From an uncultured Bacillota bacterium (lineage in GTDB: Bacteria; Bacillota; JAAYKD01): a DNA stretch of 10,227 bases. Under the pieces are notes generated by a model that saw nothing but the letters and a program-made list of their open reading frames with translations, was not told where the DNA came from and made no database searches. The stretch lies in assembly GCA_937897315.1 (NCBI GenBank), contig CALCNS010000332.1, forward strand, positions 1 to 10,227. The letters run 5' to 3'. Shown here one piece after another: positions 6,784 through 10,227 of the stretch (position 1 is its first letter; every line of letters begins with the position of its first letter). A program made the position numbers and the translations under genes.

Positions 6784-8008
6784 GTGGAGGTTCCTCCTCG
6801 CAGGGTGGTTCGGTCGAAGGTCCCAGTAGGGCAACATCTACAACGGGGGGTTGCGTAATGACTTGAATCGGTACATCTTTTTCACCTAGCTTCCGATGCA
6901 CTTCTCGCCGCAACAATGTATAAAACACAGAAGCAAGGGGTATAAACAGAAGGATACCCAGGATTCCAAATAAGCTTCCACCAATGGTTACTGCTAATAA
7001 AACCCATATCGATGGCAGACCAATACGAGTGCTCATCACTTTGGGATACACTAGATTTCCTTCAATTTGCTGGATGATTAGGAAAAGGACATTGAACCAA
7101 AACGCTTGGATCGGATTGACGAGTAAAATGAGGAAAAACCCAATAAACAAGCCGATAAAAGCACCAAAAACGGGTACTAACGAAGCAAATCCGATAAACA
7201 TGGAAATCACAAGAGCATAAGGGAAACGGAATATCAGCATGAAGACTAAGAAGAGCATGCCCAAAATTACCGCTTCCAAAAACTGCCTGGCAATGAAACT
7301 GGAAAAGATTTTTTGACTAAGCGCTAAAATTTCCAAGGTCGTTTGACTATGTTCCGGAGTTGCATAAGCATATAGTAATTTAGATAACTGTTTGCGTAGT
7401 GTTTCTTTTTGCATCAGCATATAACCGGCAAAAACCAATGATAAGATAAAGGTAATCATTCCGCTGAAGATGGAAGTAACCACAGAAACGGTGGAGTTAA
7501 AAATCCCTCCCAAGGAAGCTCGTACCATCTCAGTGATATTATTGAATATCTGATTCCAATCGAACTTTAAGCTTTCTACCCAGCGCACGGCATCTTGATA
7601 CTGCCAAGTGGCCAATAACTGTTCCAACCAATCTTGTGTTTTCTCAAAATACTGAGGTAGATTGTTGCGTAAGAGTCGCATCGTGGTCATAAGTTCGGGA
7701 ATGACCGAAACCATCACAATAGAGAGTATACCCAATATCATGATGACGGTAATCAACAAGGCCAGAGGACGCTTCAAGCATTCGGGCATAGGAATCCTGA
7801 GTTGGGCGAACAACAAGTGTTCATTGAATTTCATGGGAATATTCATCATGAAAGCGATGGCAAAGCCCAAAACAAAGGGAGCAATAACCTGCAAGAACAC
7901 CAATACTCCGCTCCATAGCACCTCAATGTTGTTTAAACCCCAAAACAAAAATACCGAAGCAGCGATGATTTTAAACCATGCCAAAAAATCACCGGGTCGA
8001 TGTTCCAT
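6773..8008 (-). CDS. AI-2E / PerM family membrane protein (YtvI-like)
   Basis: A 411-residue polytopic membrane protein. Two hydrophobic segments near the N-terminus are followed by a long soluble, amphipathic middle region (about 110-200), then by a cluster of membrane helices. The C-terminal half carries the family's hallmark pattern: SLVPVFGAFIG, IIQQIEGNLVYPKVMSTRIGLP and LFGILGILLFIPLASV. The tail is short, Pro- and Glu-rich and probably cytoplasmic. Family members have been linked to autoinducer-2 export, Na+/H+ exchange or general permease roles; the substrate cannot be told from sequence. The ATG at 8008 is chosen because GAGGTGG (8014-8020) sits five bases upstream. The ATG at 8029 has only an A/T-rich sequence before it. 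Its 3' end overlaps the HELAH-motif gene, and it is divergent from the permease gene at 8185. Confidence 0.87.
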   Translation of the reverse strand: MEHRPGDFLAWFKIIAASVFLFWGLNNIEVLWSGVLVFLQVIAPFVLGFAIAFMMNIPMKFNEHLLFAQLRIPMPECLKRPLALLITVIMILGILSIVMVSVIPELMTTMRLLRNNLPQYFEKTQDWLEQLLATWQYQDAVRWVESLKFDWNQIFNNITEMVRASLGGIFNSTVSVVTSIFSGMITFILSLVFAGYMLMQKETLRKQLSKLLYAYATPEHSQTTLEILALSQKIFSSFIARQFLEAVILGMLFLVFMLIFRFPYALVISMFIGFASLVPVFGAFIGLFIGFFLILLVNPIQAFWFNVLFLIIQQIEGNLVYPKVMSTRIGLPSIWVLLAVTIGGSLFGILGILLFIPLASVFYTLLRREVHRKLGEKDVPIQVITQPPVVDVALLGPSTEPPCEEEPPHEA

Positions 8009-8013
8009 GGTTG

Positions 8014-8020
8014 CCACCTC
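8014..8020 (-). promoter_or_regulatory. Ribosome binding site of the AI-2E/PerM gene
   Basis: Minus-strand GAGGTGG lies five bases before the ATG at 8008. It favours this start over the ATG at 8029, which has no Shine-Dalgarno sequence. Confidence 0.65.
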
Positions 8021-8029
8021 ACTTCCCAT

Positions 8030-8184
8030 AAAAATATACAGTAAACTAAATTAAATATTTCGTGAAGGAGTGGTTTATCTCCTGCTGCTAAATTTGGATG
8101 TTTCCCTCTTCAGGAAGGTATTTCCTGAGCGAAAAGAGAAGTAAAGCGACGATAAAAACTTAGCAAAAGCATAGGAGGAGTTAT
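8030..8184. other. Divergent intergenic region with small hairpins
   Basis: No gene is seen here. An A/T-rich part (8030-8060) probably holds the minus-strand promoter; TATATT on that strand near 8032-8037 is a possible -10, but no good -35 box goes with it. On the plus strand, AGGAG (8066-8070) could pair with CTCCT (8079-8083), and CAGGAA (8111-8116) pairs with TTCCTG (8122-8127) around a five-base loop. A purine-rich stretch then leads to the permease ribosome binding site. No known riboswitch was recognised. Confidence 0.5.
8173..8178 (+). promoter_or_regulatory. Ribosome binding site of the permease
   Basis: A consensus AGGAGG six bases before the ATG at 8185, giving clear support for that start. 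Confidence 0.85.
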
Positions 8185-9507
8185 ATGATTCTTGCTACTA
8201 CATTATTTATCATCACGTATTTACTCATGCTGACCCTCCCGAAATATCGCTCTAAGGTTGTCCTTCTTTCTGCTAGTCTATTTATCGTATTGGGATATGC
8301 GGGATTTTTCCCTCTTGATTTTCCCTCGGCATTACGAGCGGTTGATTACAATGTATTATTGATGATTGGCGGAACAATGGGCATTGTCACTTTGTTCATT
8401 GAAAGCAAAATGCCCTTACGCTTGGCAGAAATCCTCATCACCAAGGTCCCTAACATCCAGCTGGCGGTGACTGCTTTAGCCCTATTTGCTGGAGTCATCA
8501 GTGCTTTTGTTGACAATGTAGCCACTGTGCTCATGGTCGCCCCCATAGGGTTAGCCATTAGCCGCAAACTCCGTATTTCGCCAGTACCCGTGCTCATCGC
8601 TATTGCCGTTTCTTCCAATTTACAAGGAGCTGCCACCTTAGTGGGCGATACAACCAGCATCTTGTTAGGTGGTTTTGCTCAAATGAGCTTTTTCGATTTC
8701 TTCTGGATGCAAGGGAAACCCGGTATCTTCTGGGCTGTAGAGCTCGGTGCCTTGGCCTCCATGTTTATTTTGTTATTCTTGTTTCGCAAAGAAAAAACGC
8801 GGATTACCGCACATGTAGAAACCCATGTTGAAGATGGCTTCCCAACATTACTCTTAATCATGACCGTTTTACTACTCATCGTGGCATCGTTTTTGCCTTT
8901 GCCTACCAACCCCATTTTCGCTGTTCTATACTCCTTACGGAGTGGACTGATTTGTATTGCACTCTGCTTCATTGGTTTCCTTCGTGCCAGTTTCCTGAGA
9001 AAAAGCATCTCTCCTTGGAAAGAACTATGGAAGGATTTGGACAAAGAAACCTTACTTTTATTGTTTGGCCTGTTCATTGTCATTGAAGGCATCCGCGCTG
9101 CAGGGGTGATCGATGCCATAGCGCAGTTATTCTTCCATGCGGCTGGAGACAATCCATTCTTGTTGTATACTCTTATCGTCTTCGCCTCGGTTTTCTTATC
9201 TGCTTTCGTTGATAACATTCCTTATGTTGCAACCATGCTGCCGGTCGTACAATCCATTGCTGCTCTCATGAACCATGGTGCCGGCGTTCCCCCTTATGTA
9301 TTCTATTTTGGTTTACTATCCGGTGCAACCTTAGGCGGGAATCTAACACCCATTGGTGCTTCCGCCAACATCACAGCCATAGGCATATTGCGCAAAAATG
9401 GCGAACATGTACGTCTTAAAGATTTTCTAAAAATTGGTGTTCCCTTTACTTTAACCGCCGTTTTGATAGGGTATGTATTTATCTGGCTGGTATGGGGCAT
9501 ATCATAA
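8185..9507 (+). CDS. ArsB/NhaD-type permease (ion transporter superfamily)
   Basis: A 440-residue integral membrane protein with about ten to twelve hydrophobic segments. The two halves resemble each other: SAFVDN occurs at 106-111 and again at 339-344. Each copy is followed by a Gly/Thr-rich re-entrant-type segment, GAATLVGDTTS (148-158) and GATLGGNLTPIGASAN (380-395). This internal repeat with Asp-Asn pairs is characteristic of the ion transporter superfamily, which includes ArsB arsenite permeases, NhaD Na+/H+ antiporters, P-protein and SLC13-like carriers. A charged, cytoplasmic-looking loop at about 201-218 joins the halves. The ATG is fixed by AGGAGG. The substrate is uncertain: there are no arsR, arsC or arsA genes nearby, so an arsenic role has no contextual support, and cation/proton exchange or organic anion transport remain open. 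A carboxypeptidase gene begins 20 bases after its stop, so the two are likely cotranscribed. Confidence 0.88.
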   Translation: MILATTLFIITYLLMLTLPKYRSKVVLLSASLFIVLGYAGFFPLDFPSALRAVDYNVLLMIGGTMGIVTLFIESKMPLRLAEILITKVPNIQLAVTALALFAGVISAFVDNVATVLMVAPIGLAISRKLRISPVPVLIAIAVSSNLQGAATLVGDTTSILLGGFAQMSFFDFFWMQGKPGIFWAVELGALASMFILLFLFRKEKTRITAHVETHVEDGFPTLLLIMTVLLLIVASFLPLPTNPIFAVLYSLRSGLICIALCFIGFLRASFLRKSISPWKELWKDLDKETLLLLFGLFIVIEGIRAAGVIDAIAQLFFHAAGDNPFLLYTLIVFASVFLSAFVDNIPYVATMLPVVQSIAALMNHGAGVPPYVFYFGLLSGATLGGNLTPIGASANITAIGILRKNGEHVRLKDFLKIGVPFTLTAVLIGYVFIWLVWGIS

Positions 9508-9512
9508 ACAAT

Positions 9513-9521
9513 AAGGAGAGG
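9513..9521 (+). promoter_or_regulatory. Ribosome binding site of the carboxypeptidase gene
   Basis: AAGGAGAGG lies six bases before the ATG at 9528, inside the 20-base gap after the permease stop. It supports the start and the operon arrangement. Confidence 0.75.
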
Positions 9522-9527
9522 ATACCT

Positions 9528-10186
9528 ATGAACAAAGAAACAACCCTTCAACGTTTCCGAATGTATCAACGCAAAATTGCCACTCAACGTTATATTGGTT
9601 TTCTCATCGGATGGGATGCAGCCACGGAAGCTCCACGAAAAAGTGTACAGTATCGAGCCCAGATCCAAGGCGACTTAGCCGGTGAGCATTTTGCTTACCA
9701 GATGGATCCGGCTAACATTGCACTCTTGGAAGAAATCGCCGAGGGGGAATTCGATGCAGTCGACCAACTCTCGGCCAAAAAATACTTAAAGAATATCAAT
9801 AAAATTCGCTACATTCCTGCCGAGGAATATGTTCAAGCAGCAAGAAATCGATCTATTATTGCACGGGTCTGGGAAGAAGCCAAGCGATGCAATGATTATG
9901 CTTCGTTTGCCCCTCACTTAGAACGCTTTCTTAATGATGTGAAATCTTCTTTGTCCTATCGAGGTGTGAAAGATACCGAATACTTTGCTACATTGCTCGA
10001 CGATAACGAAGAAGGGATGACGATTGCAAAGTATAACCACTTTTTTACAGCTTTGAAAGAAGAGTTGGTTCCCTTCACACAAGACTGTCTGAACAATGGT
10101 CGACAAATAGACGATAAAGCATTGTACTTACACGTGCCCCGAGCGACCCAAGAAGCCATTGTCCACTACATGGTTGAAACCTTGCG
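9528..10186 (+). CDS. M32 family metallocarboxypeptidase (carboxypeptidase Taq-like), N-terminal part, 3' truncated
   Basis: The reading frame starts MNKETTLQRFRMYQRKIA and continues with RYIGFLIGWDAATEAP, which resembles the N-terminal hallmark of M32 carboxypeptidases (a helical coiled segment followed by WDxxTxxP). About 220 genuine residues are visible, all from the helical N-terminal region. The family is usually about 500 residues long, and its HExxH zinc site would lie beyond the visible part, so catalytic residues cannot be checked. M32 enzymes remove C-terminal amino acids from peptides in the cytoplasm using a metal ion. The gene probably shares a transcript with the permease 20 bases upstream. 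The frame stays open to the window end, but from 10187 it reads through sequencing adapter, so its last residues (from RDRKSTRLNSSHVS onwards) are artefactual. Confidence 0.8.
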
Positions 10187-10227
10187 AGATCGGAAGAGCA
10201 CACGTCTGAACTCCAGTCACGTTTCGG
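10187..10227 (+). other. Untrimmed Illumina TruSeq adapter with index (not genomic)
   Basis: Bases 10187-10220 match all 34 bases of the standard TruSeq adapter, beginning AGATCGGAAGAGC and ending CTCCAGTCAC. The final GTTTCGG agrees, from memory, with the start of a TruSeq index (GTTTCG). Its translation gives the RKSTRLNSSHVS string known from contaminated database proteins. The genuine contig therefore ends at about 10186. Confidence 0.97.

Noticed and set aside
6784..6797. Inverted repeat GGAGG/CCTCC at the ribosome binding site of the HELAH-motif gene as a regulatory hairpin
   Set aside because: The gap between the arms is only two bases, leaving at most a four-base-pair stem; it is likely chance.
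8679..9218. Long minus-strand open frame opposite the permease
   Set aside because: It is a shadow of the permease coding frame, has no ribosome binding site, and its translation is low-complexity Lys/Ser/Asn-rich and unlike any protein family.
8185..9507. Arsenic resistance locus
   Set aside because: The permease belongs to the broad superfamily that includes ArsB, but no arsR, arsC or arsA neighbours are visible, so the function is left open.

Overview
The window reads as part of a chromosome contig from a strictly or mainly anaerobic member of the Bacillota (Firmicutes). The reasons are strong AGGAGG-type ribosome binding sites before most genes, intermediate base composition, tight operons, and a soluble FeS-flavin enzyme set typical of fermentative or acetogenic Clostridia and Negativicutes. 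A Sporomusa-like (Negativicutes) source is plausible but not proven.

Layout. (1) Positions 2-1378, plus strand: the C-terminal part of a type IA topoisomerase, TopB/Topo III, cut by the window edge. (2) 1390-1460: a long hairpin with a nested small hairpin, serving as a bidirectional terminator between convergent genes. (3) 1489-5799, minus strand: a closed three-gene operon encoding a NuoE-like [2Fe-2S] subunit, a NuoF-like FMN/NADH subunit and a NfnB/GltD-type FAD/NADP subunit fused to ferredoxin domains. It has its own sigma-A-like promoter at 5875-5903 and no hydrogenase or formate dehydrogenase catalytic subunit. This matches the Sporomusa-type Nfn (Stn) electron-bifurcating transhydrogenase, which links NADH, NADPH and ferredoxin pools. 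(4) 5929-8008, minus strand: a two-gene operon of an AI-2E/PerM-family membrane protein and an overlapping unrecognised protein with an HELAH zinc-peptidase-like motif. (5) 8009-8184: a divergent intergenic region with small hairpins. (6) 8185-10186, plus strand: an ArsB/NhaD (ion transporter superfamily) permease followed 20 bp later by the start of an M32-type carboxypeptidase.

The last 41 bases (10187-10227) are not genomic. They match an Illumina TruSeq adapter followed by index-like bases, so the contig ends in untrimmed adapter and the last residues of the terminal reading frame are artefactual.

The most interesting biology is the Stn-type complex. NADH would be oxidised at the NuoF-like flavin, with electrons delivered to ferredoxin and to NADP at the NfnB-like subunit, or the reverse. 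The HELAH-motif protein is the main gene of unknown function.
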